Shown here piece after piece: positions 1-12,534 of a stretch of 64,000 bases of DNA; position 1 is the stretch's first letter, and every line of letters begins with the position of its first letter. Both the position numbers and the translations under genes were made by a program. Under the pieces are notes generated by a model, which searched no databases, was not told where the DNA came from, and saw nothing but the letters and a program-made list of their open reading frames with translations. Location of the stretch: the NCBI RefSeq assembly GCF_032854445.1, contig NC_088306.1:23347764-23411763 (forward strand). The letters run 5' to 3'. This stretch comes from Liolophura sinensis (Eukaryota; Mollusca; Polyplacophora; Chitonida; Chitonidae).

Positions 1-360
1 GATGCTTACCAATTTTTTTAACCCATTTTGGCTGACCAATATAGCTTGTGTCAGAAGTATTTGATCAATGAGGTCGCAAGTTCAAAGCAATTAAAACGCC
101 GATTCGTTGGTGATTTCATGTCAGGAATTTTGCTAAGTCCTTGGTGAGTGCTTTGTCTTCTTTAGCCCGAGTTCCGTTATACGGAGCAATCGCAATTTGC
201 GCCTTTTGTAGCTTCCATGACAACATGTATGGAAGAGATGTCACTAAATACGCTTGAAGTAGTGCTACGACAGCTTTGTAAAACGTGCACCAGATATACA
301 ACACCCTTGAAGGTGTTATATAGGTTAAATGTTCTGGGCGGGGGAAGGGGGAGAGGAGGA
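1..360. other. No recognisable gene
   Basis: AT-rich sequence without a supportable coding region, RNA gene or clear repeat. The short open frames here on both strands show no family resemblance and partly run into the SINE that starts near 361. Confidence 0.5.
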
Positions 361-620
361 TCCGTGGCCGAGGGGTTTAGCACGCCAGCTCGACGCATTG
401 ACCTAGGAGCCTCTCACCAATGCGGTAGCTGTGAGTTCAAGTCCAGCTTATGCTGGCTTTCTGTCCGGCCGTATGTGTCAAGGTTTCGCAGCAACTTGGG
501 GATGGTCACGAGTTTCTCCCGGGCTATGCTCTGTTTCCTCCCACCATAATGCTGGCCGCCGTTGTAAAAGTGAAATATTCTTGAGTGTGGCGTAAAACAA
601 CAGTCAATTAAATAAATAAA
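361..620 (+). mobile_element. SINE family A, near full length
   Basis: A tRNA-like head is visible, with an A-box-like GGCCGAGGGGTTTAGC and a B-box-like GAGTTCAAGTCCAGC. A body follows with 'cctcccaccataatgctgg' and 'gtgaaatattcttgag', and the copy ends in an (AAATA)n tail. This is the arrangement of a tRNA-derived, LINE-mobilised SINE. The family label A is mine; no database name is assigned. Confidence 0.85.
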
Positions 621-780
621 CTGAGTCCGGTAAGTAAATCAAATCAATATATTACGCACTAGCGTACCTAGTTTTAGACGGATGAAACATATGAAACCAA
701 TTAGACTGGGAATATAAAAAAGATTATGTGTCAAAATATGGAATATATGAGATGTGTCATGTTAAGGCAATCCGTCACTT

Positions 781-834
781 TGAGTCCAGCTCATACTGGA
801 TTCCTCCCCAGTCCTACGTGGGAATATCTGCCAG
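781..834 (+). mobile_element. SINE family A fragment
   Basis: Contains only the B-box region and the start of the body ('gagtccagctcatactgg' then 'cctacgtgggaa'). Both head and tail are missing. Confidence 0.6.
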
Positions 835-2149
835 ATCATAGGATTTTGACAGAAACATGTATTTGCCTCTAGGAATGCTTTTTAGCTGAGCGAAATGTTT
901 GAACGTTTACGGTAACTGTGTTTTTAGGATAAGTTGTTATTGTGGAAATGCAAAGATATAGAATAATTTCTATGTCAAAACACACCGTGTCTTTCTGCTG
1001 TATGTTGCTATTAATAGAACAAGATGTACAGAACAAATAGCTCAGAACAGTTATATTTTATCTCTTTAACAGATAAGAAAGTAAACGTTCCATGTATAGC
1101 GCCTTCTGTCTACTGGTGTCACATTCAAGATTCTAATGACTGCATCAGGGCGCGAGGAATGCAGCGACAACTTCGGTCGACTATTTTTTTTATAGAATGG
1201 CCATGCATTTTTTTAAACCTGCAACGACCGATCTTGTGTTGAACAAATGGCGAGTTAAATTAACAAGATTTACCACTAAAGCTGTCTTCTCTCAGGTTCG
1301 CAGTCGTCACGCCGGCGTGGTGCATTCTGACCTAGCTACAATCCGTTACTATTAAAAGATTTTCGTCCCGTTTTAACATACATCTATCAAGGTGGACAAG
1401 CTTTTAAACCGTATGGGGTAGAGGTTAGAATTCTATGGCACACTACAAGAGTCCGGATAGAATTTAGAGCGGTCTGTACATATACCGAGGCAACATCACA
1501 TGGGGCTGGTTGTTGTTGATTTGATTGTACCAAATGTACACACGATACCATAGTCAAGAGTAGGCTATATAGCACATGGTATGTAGGAATGTTCTAGTTA
1601 ATCCAGCCGCATATAGGCCTATGATACAAAAAATGACATCAAATAATGTAATCTATATATAGATAGTCATGCGATATAATTAACCCAGTCGCATATAATA
1701 CCACCCCCCCCCCCCAAAAAAAATGTCAAATACTATAGCCTATATGTTTTGTTATATTTATTTGATTGGTATTTGATGCCATAACCTAGAATTTTTATCC
1801 TATGCGACTACAGTACTGGTGGCTGGAATAAGCTGGAGTGTCCTGGGCAAATCACCGCCTCTCTCCAGGTAAATGAAAAACCTCACGACGATCAGCAGCA
1901 GCTGAAGCCGGCTTTCATGATTGTCTGCTCCCAAACTTCCAAATAAATTCCCGATTGTCAAATTCTCATATCATGGAGTATATGAAGATTCGAATGGCCT
2001 TAAAATGAATTTAAAATGTCAAGGTCGCAATGATATAACAGTGTTAAAAAAAAGTATCAAACTGTAAAGAAACATGTGTAAAGAGGCTAGACTGTTTCTG
2101 TGAAATATCTTCCAAATTTCTTCAAATCAACTATATTATACAGCCCTCT
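835..2149. other. No recognisable gene; poly-C/poly-A tract
   Basis: AT-rich intergenic sequence. Around 1703-1725 a C homopolymer runs directly into an A homopolymer, and the flanks (about 1600-1630 and 1725-1810) contain imperfect inverted copies of a 'gcatataggcctat'-like motif. No coding potential is recognised. Confidence 0.45.
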
Positions 2150-2305
2150 CTATTTATTTGTGTATTTCATTGGTGTTTTGCGCCGTACTCAAGAATATTT
2201 CAGTTATACGACGGCGGCCAGAATTATGGTGGAAGGAAACCGGTCAATTCCCGGGGGGAAACCCACGACCATCCGCAGGTTACTGACAAACGTTCCCACG
2301 GCCTT
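2150..2305 (-). mobile_element. SINE family A, 5'-truncated
   Basis: On the plus strand it reads tail first ('tatttatttg'), then 'cgccgtactcaagaatattt', then the GGAAACC block, and stops at 'ttcccacggcc'. The tRNA-like head is absent. Confidence 0.8.
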
Positions 2306-2638
2306 CTATTTAAAACCAGTGACATAAACATATATGCTATAAGCCTGCAGGCCGGTGTGCAGTTTAATAACCTGACGTAAGAGTTAAATTATACGTAATA
2401 TTACTTATTTATGACCTCATGTATATGCATATTTACAGTATCATTGCAGGAATAAACCTGTCATTATTTTGTAAAGCTATATGTTTAATATGACAAAAAC
2501 GAATACCGCCATTGCACGAAACATACTTTAATTGGGGGTATGGCCAGCTAATGTATGCAAAGAAACCAGCTAAACATACATCTGGTTATTGTAACTTAAT
2601 TTGATGGAAACAGCATGAACAATATAATAGTCAGTATA

Positions 2639-2860
2639 GACCGAAATGACCTAAAGTTTCCCCCATCAAAGTGCTTTTTTTTTTTGAGGTAAATAAATGT
2701 CACAAAATATTATTTTTGGTGCTGAAACTGACAATTTTCCAGTATAATATCATGTTCCAAGCAAACCTCAAAACACCTTTCTAAAATCAGCGGAACTCTC
2801 AGAATCGGGAAAAATGGGCATGTTAGTCATGGACGAAATTTACGGTCATTTAGGGTACAT
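2639..2860. mobile_element. MITE-like element, family 2
   Basis: A roughly 220-bp block bounded by imperfect inverted termini: 'gaccgaaatgacctaa' on the left and 'tacggtcatttagggt' on the right. Related blocks occur near 25115-25300 and 29905-30075, with fragments near 58060 and 61190. There is no coding sequence, which suggests a non-autonomous DNA element. Confidence 0.55.
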
Positions 2861-3104
2861 CTATAGGCCTAATCTGACTGCATGGGTGTTAAAAGCTTGT
2901 TGATTGAAGTTAGAGACGCTGACCCGTGAATTCGTCAGTTAATAAACGTTAACTTTATAGACATATATAAATTCTCTGTTCCAGAGTGAAATGCATTTAC
3001 ATTTGTGTCAGAAATTATCTTTATTAATATTCATATCAATATTACATTGTGCATGTTCACATTTATATGTAAAACATCAATGACCTATGTACATCCGTAT
3101 GGAG

Positions 3105-3385
3105 AGAGTCTCCAGGGTTTACAATAAGGGTATATCGTTTGCCGCCTCGTTTGGTGCTCAACACTGAGCAATGAAACAGGACTGGTTGGTCCTGTGTCAG
3201 TATAATGTGACTGAGTGGGGTGTCATGTCTGGTGTCTTCGGCATGATACTTCAGTGGCGGCAGCACTTTGGCGGCGTGAACTCGCCCTGCCACAAGAAGA
3301 CATAGTAAATGTACACACATCTAATGACTCCCGTCGTCATGACTAAAAAATTGTCATTTATGACGTAAAGCCCCAAGCACATACA
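3105..3385 (+). mobile_element. SINE family B, diverged copy
   Basis: Inverted relative to the other family B copies. It ends in 'taaagccccaagcac', the complement of the 'gcttggggttta' that borders the other copies. The middle part closely matches the variant at 17751-18103 (gcaagtgg, cgaagacaccagacat-type blocks). The head is degenerate. Confidence 0.55.
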
Positions 3386-3389
3386 TACA

Positions 3390-4465
3390 TGTATACATAC
3401 AGTGAGGGTATAGACGTTACCATGCCATTTCTAGCTGTCACATGTTAGTAACTGATATAGGCTTATTGGGCATGCAAAATATTCGATGTATGGGGAAATT
3501 CCTGAGCATAGCGTTATAAGCAATAATCAAATAAATAAACAAGTAAATAAATAAATACTTGATACCTGAGAAATAATTGTGCTTGTTATAAAGGCAGCGT
3601 ACACATGTAGATGACAAAATGTAAGCATATCACAAAGTGCAAAGCTAAATTTTAGCAACAACTCAAGCTTGTTCAACTCTACGTAAACAAGGAATATCGT
3701 TCATTTTCATATCAAACTGCAACATATCCTTACACAATCCCCGGAAATTCTCGATTCTGCACGATTTGTCACGAGTGGTGTCGATATAATTGTGGTGATG
3801 GCGGAAACACCCGAGTTATTTCCGAACTGCGACTCGTAGACTATCCATCAAGCCGCTAAGCAACCGCAAGAGATTCTCCCATCAGGCGATTTCCTCTCGC
3901 ATAACATTCGAGGATGAGTCATTCCGTGCGGCAGGCCCGTGGCTGCCCAGACCTGTGGGGAAGAGTGGAAGGGGGTGGGGGACGGAACATAAAGCGTTAT
4001 AATGAAGGCCATGGGCTACAAGCTCTTAATAGCATAACAATCCAGCATGCGGATTTTACCTGGCATAATGATCTAGTTTTGCTCATTTTACAGATTTAGC
4101 CTGTAGATAGTGTTACGTGAACCGATTAACAAAATCTTTTCAGTATATTATACGTTCCAGTGCGTGGGTTACATATATTAACACGATGGAATACATATGT
4201 CGTTGAAAATGGTTGAGATCGGCGCTTATCTTATGTACCCCAGGGCTCTGTATGCGATATGTCTTATGACATAACTGACGACGTTAGGTGAAAATAATCT
4301 TTTTTTTGCAAGTCGTTTTTGGTTGAATGAAAGAGTGAATAATTGTGGATTTATGTCATGTTTGCGTTTACGCCACACTGTGTCAAGATGAGGACGTATT
4401 CCCATCACGAAACAGTATACTTTTCTAAGCACGACATTAGCAACTAACCAACCGATAAAAACCTT
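3390..4465. other. No recognisable gene
   Basis: AT-rich with a small AAATA-rich run near 3530-3560. Short open frames on both strands lack any recognised motif. Confidence 0.45.
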
Positions 4466-4469
4466 TTGT

Positions 4470-4672
4470 TGTATAAGAATATTTCACTTACACAGCTAGC
4501 ATTATGGCGGAGGAAAACCACGGCCATCCGCAAGTTGCTGGGTGACCTTCCCACGTACGGCCGGAGAGGAAGCCAGAATTATCTGGACTTGAACTCACAG
4601 CGACCGCATTGGTGAGAGGCTCCTGGGTCATTGCGTCGTGCTATCACGCTAACCTCCTCAGCCACGGAGACC
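4470..4672 (-). mobile_element. SINE family A
   Basis: Reads from 'aagaatatttcacttacac' through the B-box region ('gacttgaactcacagcgacc') to 'gccacggaga', the complement of the tRNA-like head. An internal deletion removed part of the GGGCAGAGCCC block. The A-rich tail is lost. Confidence 0.8.
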
Positions 4673-6104
4673 TTCACTGAGAAATGTAGTGGCGTGTTCA
4701 ATTTTCATGTTGTGTTACGGTTGACCCTAGTGCCGAAAAACCTTATGGTGAATGATTTACACAGCCTTTGATTTCCTAATTAATGACTTCATTAATTCTA
4801 TGGTGGTTTACTTTGAACGTTGTTTTGGAAAATTGGTCTTGCCATTATTGACCATGAACGTCCATTTTGATTGACGGGTAGTACACGAACGTCTGTTTCG
4901 ACGCTTAGATTGAAACTGATATTCAGTCAAATCTATAAGCACCACATTTGACATTCCTCACTCGTCACCTTAAATGTCATGGTCGATAATCGATCAATAC
5001 TGACTTAACTTAATTGGACTAACAGCATTATCTTATTGTTTCAAGTCTAATCATTCAATAGTATTCTGATAAAGATTACACTAGAAATATTTGAGCAAAA
5101 TCGGACAAGCGCGTGTACACTTAGAGCCGCACTTCCTATACAAATCTCTGACGCACACGAGGGGCCAAATTCCAACAAAGTTAATCACGCAAAATAGAAA
5201 TTGGAAAACACTCCACAAAAATTAGTTCATAATGCTGTCCATAATTTGTTATAATGTAACTGTCGTTATTAGGTATTATACCATCTCCTGACATAGCCAT
5301 TTATCACCCACTAACATGGCTGCAGAACAACAACTGTAAACATGATGCCGAGCATGGCGTCATTCGTTTATACTGAATCATGACGAGCGAGCGTCACTGA
5401 GGGACATCGCGCGATGTTTTCCGGAAATGTCCGAGCGAGAATATTGATCTTTGTCGTAGACTGGATGGAAGTGTTGTGATGCCATGACCCGATTCCCTTA
5501 AAGCTGTCACAATACGCCACGCGGTTAAGGCAAAACATATCACGGACTTGCGGAAACGTTGTCAACATAGATTTTTTCTCCTTCGCGGTAATCGGGTATA
5601 ATGCCAAAGCGGCTATTAGATGATCGATAGTATATGATACAGTACCAGAAGACTGGGCGCACAATGATGATTGTTGTCGACTTGCCATTTATGCAAGGCC
5701 TCGCTGTTCTAAACTGACAGAATGGCATTGGAATGCTCAGTACTGGAGGCAGTGTCAAGGCATATGTTCATACTGGGAAACAAGAGTCTGGCAGCTTAGC
5801 ACATTATAAATCATATTAAATGCGTCAGACAAAAGCACTGTTATTCAAATATGCAAATGCATTCAATTCTAAGACAAGAGGCAGGTTTCGTCAACTGCCT
5901 GCGCAATTAATATGCAGAAAATCACAGCCCGACTTGGGACTTAGTGTGGTTTTATGGGGCTCAATGTGATTCATAGAACGCTAGCTAAACTAAAGCTCTC
6001 TGCATTGGCAGTCATCATATAATTCCATTACATGCATAGAGAGCATAATGACAAGTTATTATAATCATGGACAAATGTGGTGACAGTGCAATTGCAATAT
6101 GAAC
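4673..6104. other. No recognisable gene
   Basis: Moderately AT-rich. An open frame on the minus strand (5688 to 5368, 106 codons) lies in a locally GC-richer, CpG-containing patch, but I recognise no domain and see no supporting splice structure, so it is not called as a gene. Confidence 0.4.
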
Positions 6105-6152
6105 AGAGATCGTATAGAACAGAGATCGTATAGAACAGAGATCGTATAGAAC
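6105..6152 (+). repeat. Short tandem repeat, 16-bp unit x3
   Basis: The unit agagatcgtatagaac is repeated three times in perfect register (starts at 6105, 6121 and 6137). It lies just before the assembly gap. Confidence 0.9.
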
Positions 6153-6230
6153 TGTATTATACACCAGACTGCTTGTTTATAGAGAACGTCGCGTGAGCAA
6201 CGAGATGGCAACACACCAGATACTGCCGAC

Positions 6231-6430
6231 NNNNNNNNNNNNNNNNNNNNNNNNNNNNNNNNNNNNNNNNNNNNNNNNNNNNNNNNNNNNNNNNNNNNNN
6301 NNNNNNNNNNNNNNNNNNNNNNNNNNNNNNNNNNNNNNNNNNNNNNNNNNNNNNNNNNNNNNNNNNNNNNNNNNNNNNNNNNNNNNNNNNNNNNNNNNNN
6401 NNNNNNNNNNNNNNNNNNNNNNNNNNNNNN
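6231..6430. other. Assembly gap (200 N)
   Basis: A run of exactly 200 unknown bases. The round number suggests a placeholder length, so open frames crossing it are meaningless. Confidence 0.99.
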
Positions 6431-7389
6431 CAAGGGCATTCATAAAGAAAAGACATTTGTTAATGAAATCCAAAACAAAGAAACGAAAAAATTCTTACCC
6501 TTCTACGCTCATTTTCGTGCACTATCAATCGATGGAACGAACAATCAGGGGTGTCGAATGGTCCAGTTGTATAGGCTATACTATCACTGCACACACACAG
6601 TTCTCCGTGATCTTCAGCCTGTCTCATTCACACGCACAAACACAGCAACAAAAACATTTCCATGCGGCATTACGCAAGTCCAGTGCCCGGAGAAATCCCT
6701 AGCATTTGCCGCCCTTCTCGGAGAATGACGGAGCGATTTGATGCGTGCTCCGGCTCGTGGAAAGTGCCGAAGTGCTGAGAGGTTTCAGCACTCTGACACA
6801 ACTGTCGTCTGCCTTAATCAAATATCAGGCGCGTGGCAGATGTTTGAAGAAATCATTAACAAGAGTGTAATGCCAACTCGAATATTAATCTTATAGGGGG
6901 CACATGTGTGTAATATCGGTGGTCTTCGTGCAAATAAGATGTTCATTTTTAACCTTTTTTTCTAAAGAAAATAAGTTCCTCTTATGTCTTAGATATTAAA
7001 AAACACTCTATTACTATCATCTAGATAGAAAATGAACATAGAAAAAGGGCTACATACTAAATAACGAATATGTGTAACGTGCATGTCACGGAGCAAGAGC
7101 TTAGATAGGAACCTATATAAGGCCTCAGACATGATAATATTAAAGGAGACTTAGGTCGATCAATATGCAGCGAACTGTGCAAATTTTTTCGTCGCAAATG
7201 TGCGAATTGCAAATTTATGTCCGAATGCATGGAAGAAACCTGTGACGTGCTCGTTTTAGTAGAGAATTTATTCTGATTACAAAAAAGAGTTTTATTAAGC
7301 GTCACTCTTCTTATTACGTATAGGTTTAGCCAGACAAACATTCTCCATATGGTGCGCTCGCAATTCCGGTCACCTGTATACTACTTCCA
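6431..7389. other. No recognisable gene
   Basis: AT-rich sequence with only short unsupported open frames. Confidence 0.4.
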
Positions 7390-7920
7390 GCCGTTCTGTG
7401 TCGAAGTCCACAACAGAAGCAAAAATAGTAAAAATTTTGCTGAAAATGAACCGATATGGCCCAATACTGGAATTGCTGTGCAAATTTGTCTCGTCATGTG
7501 CCATGCTTATATTTAAAATAACAAAACCGATTAGAAGAAAGTCTGCAAAACTGTTGATGTCCATTATAATACAAAACGATAATGATTTGGTTGAAAATGA
7601 ACATAACCAGCACAAAAGTCGACTTTGGCCTAAAACTCGTAATGCTAAAGGCATGCGCGGGTACAGGCACAGAGTTTCAATTCTGTCCAAAACTTGACAA
7701 TGGTGGCCATAATTTTGTTGAAAATTGATGACACAGTCCCGAACCTGGAACTCGATCTTTAACTCGCCATATAAAGCTATGTACTAAGTTTCAGTTTACA
7801 ATAACGAACCACTGGAAAATGTCAGCAAAAAACATGCGTATCTCGTCATATAATGAAGCTATTTACATAGTTTCAGTTCAGTATGATACCCGTTTGAAAA
7901 CGTAGTCAGCAGAACTGTTT
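7390..7920. repeat. Probable interspersed repeat with internal echoes
   Basis: Phrases recur in the same order at spaced positions: 'ttttgctgaaaatgaac', 'ttggttgaaaatgaac', 'tttgttgaaaattgatg', then 'gaacctggaactcgatctt', 'aagctatgtactaagtttcag' and 'gaagctatttacatagtttcag'. This modular repetition looks like an old dispersed repeat rather than a gene. The open frames on both strands (7398-7697 plus, 7690-7370 minus) have no recognised motif. Confidence 0.4.
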
Positions 7921-8447
7921 TCTGAAGAACTGAGAGGTGATAGCCGATGAGTAAACTTGTCACATACAATCTCGAACAGTGAAGTGTTGGATGTTCATTC
8001 AAATATGCTGCCAATCTATAGACATACTAGAGGTGACCCAAAATGGACGGTCCAGGTCAATATTCGCAAGACCAGTTTCCAAAACGACATTCGACACAAA
8101 CCACATAAGAACTAAGAAAGTGCATTAAGTACGAAATTAACACAGATTCATGCAAAGACAAGCAGTCACCAGTTTTCAGTGATGTGGGCAAGACGCAAGA
8201 AATGTTCTAAGCGACTGAGCGAAATCACTATTCAACTCGTGTACCAATATATATATGCTATATAGCTGTCGATAATCAAAATATGTACCGCAGTTGCGCT
8301 TTGATTGCCACTGTTCATATGTTCAAAGTGGCCATCCAATTCAAACAGGACGAATATACAGCCCCTGGACCAGTGTTACGCGGAATTACAGACAGTTATG
8401 AAGCAATATTCTACCAATTATTACACTGTAGATGTCATGCTGAAATC
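7921..8447. other. No recognisable gene
   Basis: AT-rich sequence with no recognised feature before the inverted SINE pair. Confidence 0.4.
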
Positions 8448-8449
8448 AA

Positions 8450-8640
8450 GGTCTCCGTGACCGAGGTGGTAACCACGCCAGCGTGGCGCAAGGACCAAGG
8501 AGCCGCTCGCCAATCCGATCGTTGTGAGTTCAAGTCCAGCTCATGCTGCCTTCCTCTTCGACCGTACGTGGTAAGGTCTGCAGCAAATTGCAGGTGGTCG
8601 TTGGTTTCCCCTTGCTGTGCCCGGTTTCCTCCCATCATAA
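8450..8640 (+). mobile_element. SINE family A, left arm of an inverted pair
   Basis: Complete head ('gtctccgtgaccgaggtgg'), B-box ('gagttcaagtccagctcatg') and body to 'cctcccatcataatga'. The 3' domain and tail are missing and an oppositely oriented copy follows immediately. Confidence 0.85.
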
Positions 8641-8647
8641 TGAGTTT

Positions 8648-8782
8648 CAATGAGCCCGGGGGAAACTCACAACAATCCGCAGGTTTCTGTCAGACCTTCC
8701 CACGTTTGGCAGGAGAGGAAGCCAGCATGAGCTGGACTTGAACTCACAGCGAACGAATTGGTGAGAGGCTCCTAGGTTCATG
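8648..8782 (-). mobile_element. SINE family A, right arm of an inverted pair
   Basis: Begins at 'gagcccgggggaaactcac' and runs through 'gacttgaactcacagcgaac' to 'gaggctcctaggttcatgg'. The tail side is lost, so the two copies are joined tail side to tail side. Confidence 0.8.
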
Positions 8783-9467
8783 GGGATCCAGTAGGCCTAT
8801 GATATACATATATGTATGGGTATACCATATAGCCTTCATTGAACCATGTACAAACGCAATTTAAAAAATCATTTCCTCTCTTCTAAACACTCTTTTCTTG
8901 TCGTATATTTCACCGACAGTGCCATTGTCGGCACATAAAATGAAACTGCGGAGCAAGGGAAAAATGCCATCCATTATCAAAGTTCGTTAGGCCGTTCCAT
9001 ATACATGGAAATTACAAATATTCTCATAAAATTATATGAAAAAAATTCTATATCATTACAAAAATATATGATGCAACTATACATGCATCTCATATATTGC
9101 TAATTTATGCATTAAAATATGTGTTGTAATCAACCGCTTACGGAAGTTCTCAGTACTTCTCTGGCTTGTTTCCAAGTTTTTGAGCAATTATATCATGATT
9201 ACTTTCGTGAAATTCAAACATTTGCGCCCTAGATCCGCTCTGTTGGATTTTCCCTCAAGGAAGTATTATATAAAACAAATGATGGGGAAATGAAGTTAAA
9301 AAAATTATAAATAACATGCCTGTCGCATATACATATACATCTATACTTAATGACGTATAAGCCTCGCACAACTCCCTTCATGCTCATCCTTTGATCATGG
9401 GAAGATATTCGAAAGTCCATAAAAATATATTATACCATAACTGTTAAACGGGTGTTATATAACGATT
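8783..9467. other. No recognisable gene
   Basis: Strongly AT-rich sequence (8980-9120 especially) with no supported coding region. Confidence 0.4.
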
Positions 9468-9600
9468 TTAATATTTATTTATTTAATTTATTTATTTATC
9501 TATTTTTTATGTATTTATTTGGATTTAACGGCGTGTACTCAACAGTTTTTCACATCAGTTTTATCGGTGGCAGAAACCAGAGTATCCGGATAAAACAACC
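9468..9600 (-). mobile_element. SINE family A, degenerate
   Basis: A long TTTATTTA-rich tail complement followed by 'aacggcgtgtactcaacag' and a diverged remainder of the 3' domain. The head is not detectable. Confidence 0.5.
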
Positions 9601-10152
9601 TATATTTGGCAAGTACAGTTCTGAGGAAGTTTCCTATGCAAATATGACTGACCCTTTACCATCAGAGGGAGCTTAATGTATACATGTCATGGATGGACGG
9701 CTAGTGATCTCAAGCAAACACCATCTAATATGGCCCGAATAAAGCGCCTCACAAAAAGCGCACCGTTAAGGTCTTATAACCATTGTTAATTAATGGCAGT
9801 GGAACTGCCGAGTTTTCCATGGACCTGGCTCATAAAAGTCTGTACCCCTATCTCATCTGGCTGTTCCATAGCTGTTGTTTGTTTCTTCTAGTCGTGTAAA
9901 CACGGATGTATTAACTTCATATGACTCTTTTTACAGAGTAAAAAAGTAAAGATACCAAGTATTACCTGCGCAGCAGATGTTATTTTTTTTTGCTGGCGTT
10001 CATTTGTCTGACTGCCTGTCTCTGTGTCAAACTCCACGCACATAGTTTACATGGCCAAGCACAAATCCATTCATTACATTTTATTGAGTATCCAGATCGA
10101 GATACTGGGTTAAGTAATAGCACCTAATGTACACAGACTCATTCGACAACAG
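9601..10152. other. No recognisable gene
   Basis: No coding or structural element recognised. Confidence 0.4.
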
Positions 10153-10414
10153 GACCCGTTGTGGCCTAGGGGTTAGCGTGCTAGCGCAGCAGGGTGCCCC
10201 GGGAGGCTCTAGCCCAATTTAACTGTTGTGAGTTCAAGTCCAACTCATCCTGGATTCTCTCTGGTATTAAGTGGGAAGGTCTCTCAGCAGCCTACGGATG
10301 GTCGAGGGGTTTACACCGAACAAAACCCGGTTTTCTCCCACCACATTGCTGGTGGATATAGTGAAATATTCTGGAGAACGGCGTAAAACACCAATGAAAT
10401 AAATGTAAATAAAT
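10153..10414 (+). mobile_element. SINE family A, full length
   Basis: Head 'ttgtggcctaggggttagcg', B-box 'gagttcaagtccaactc', body, 3' domain 'gtgaaatattctggagaacg' and tail 'aaataaatgtaaataaat' are all present in order. Confidence 0.85.
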
Positions 10415-11020
10415 CACAAGAGAGCAAGGAGAGGGGCGTGGTCCAGTAAAACACCAGGTGTAAGATCAATCCCAGCTTCGGGCAGTAAATTTGTCAATTT
10501 CCCCGCTCTCATGCATTGTTCATGGGGACTTAATGACAACATAAGCAACATATGGCACCAGTAGAGCCATTTTCGCAGTTTTTGTGGTCGTTAAAGGCTA
10601 CCAAGGAAAATTCGTCAGTAACTTGCCAAAGGTTTGTGGGTTTTACCCTGGGCATCGATCATATAAACGAAACATTCTTGCGTACTACAGTCAGTCAGTC
10701 TGTATTATTCAAACTGCAGGGCGATCTTGTGGTCAGCAGTCTCGATCACAGCACATATGGTTACTCGGCCAACGACGGCTCATGTTCCCTGTATTTGAAA
10801 TATGCCCTATCCAAATTCCCCCAAGAAATAGGACAATTCACAGAAAATAAATACGTCACATAAGTAAGAAATACGATTATTCAAATTGCTAAAACATCAC
10901 GAAAATGATACTATATAAGATATACTTATAAGATTATGGCATGAGGTGAATAACTAGGGATGAATATATCACATAACAAAAATCACAACTGTTCGAATTG
11001 TTAAAATATTAAAATTTGAT
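10415..11020. other. No recognisable gene
   Basis: An open frame of 103 codons (10552-10863, plus) overlaps a second one in another frame. Neither shows a recognised domain, signal or splice context. Confidence 0.4.
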
Positions 11021-11189
11021 GGTTTTCTCTACCACCCTACGTAGAAAGGTCTGGCAAAACCTGAGGATGGTCGTGGGTTTCCCTCTGGCCCTGCCCGGTT
11101 TCCTCCCTCCATAATGCTGGCAGTTGTCGTGTAAGCGCAATATTCTTGATTACCGCGTGAGACAGCAATCAAATAAATACATAAATAAA
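11021..11189 (+). mobile_element. SINE family A, 5'-truncated
   Basis: Body from 'ttctctaccaccctacgtag' through 'cctccctccataatgctggc' to an (AAATA)n tail. There is no tRNA-like head. Confidence 0.8.
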
Positions 11190-12534
11190 GAAAACATTAG
11201 AATTAATATGGCTAACTCTGTCAGTGTAGAATTTTGTGCCATCGATGAACTTATTTCAAAAAATACTTTTTAAGCCGTTTGCTGATGTGTTGTATAAATA
11301 GAAAAAAAATAAATATAAGCTTATCCGAGTATCAATACAATTTTACCATTCATATCGAAACTTGCCCTGTACTCTAAAATATAGTAAAAAAAAAAATCTA
11401 TTTTTCTTATAACTTACCGACATACGATGGGGGTCAGGCGTGTGTCTACAGCTTCAGTGGCTGTGTAGCTGCTGTGTGGGTCACTTTTGGTACTGACATG
11501 TGCATAAGTAGATGTGTGTCGTTTATAAATGATGGGGAAGTGTTGGTATAACTAAACAATTTACCATAACCCAGCGCAAGCTGAGGTTCAGACTCATGAC
11601 CGTTAAACATGTCAATTACAAACACTTATATCGAATCAGTGTAGGGGTATATAATACACAAACGGCGCAGAAACGGTATATATGCTAATTAGCTATTAGG
11701 CCTACTGCGCATTACTGAGGGAAAATTGAACAAATATCAAATTTAGTAAATTTTAAAATGTGCCGAAATAATAAATAAATAAAAACAAAAAGTATCCATG
11801 AATAACTATAATAAAAACAGAAAAAAGATAAATGAAAATATATTTGAGTAAGTAAATATATTCAGTTTGTCTTATACTGAACGTGTATGTATACATAAAT
11901 GTGACTGCTCTTTAATTCCATGCTAAAGATTTTTTATTTGTATATCTGAAAGTCAGTCATTTCAAGGGTGGAGGAGACGATCGTGCCCGAAGTAAACCAT
12001 CGACCTTTAATAAGTTCCTGGTGCACTTTCACGCGTGTCCAGTGCTTATCATCGCCAAGGTTATTATCTGTGAGCTCTTGCGATATATATGGCACCAGTC
12101 TGACCGAATATGTTGAGCATTTACGGTAGATAAATGTATATTAGTGCGTAAACAAACAGGTCAACCTTACAAACAGCGGTCAATTATATCCCGAAGTTCC
12201 TTCCGCTTTCGGCGAGCTGAGCCGGGTCTAGAACAGCGAGTGTTAGTTTTAGTGTCAAGTGACGAGTGACAGAAATGTACATCGGACTATGACGGCATCA
12301 CCATAACTGTGAATGTGTCATTATAGAATTACCGTAGTGACCCGGACAAATGCACGAATGTAAGAATACTGTCAAGTACCATGGGCCTTCAGCAATATAA
12401 AAGCATTTAATGTTTAATAATGGCAAGATGTAGTATGTCTTAAAACCTATTACAAGAAATTTTGGCACGCAGAATATTTCATACTGTGAATGCATTTCGC
12501 AGCATTATGAGATTTATAGTCAACTTGGCCGACA
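11190..12534. other. No recognisable gene
   Basis: AT-rich, with several AAATAAATA runs near 11760-11870. No supported gene. Confidence 0.4.

Noticed and set aside
361-620. Genuine tRNA gene suggested by A- and B-box-like motifs
   Set aside because: No complete cloverleaf with an acceptor stem is evident, and the same head recurs in many copies joined to a SINE body.
5368-5688. 106-codon minus-strand open frame in a CpG-containing patch
   Set aside because: No family resemblance, no splice context, and an overlapping frame of similar quality.
6065-6702. Open frames crossing the N gap
   Set aside because: The frames exist only because unknown bases are read through.
8283-8741. 152-codon open frame, plus strand
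   Set aside because: Most of it is translated SINE sequence from the inverted pair.
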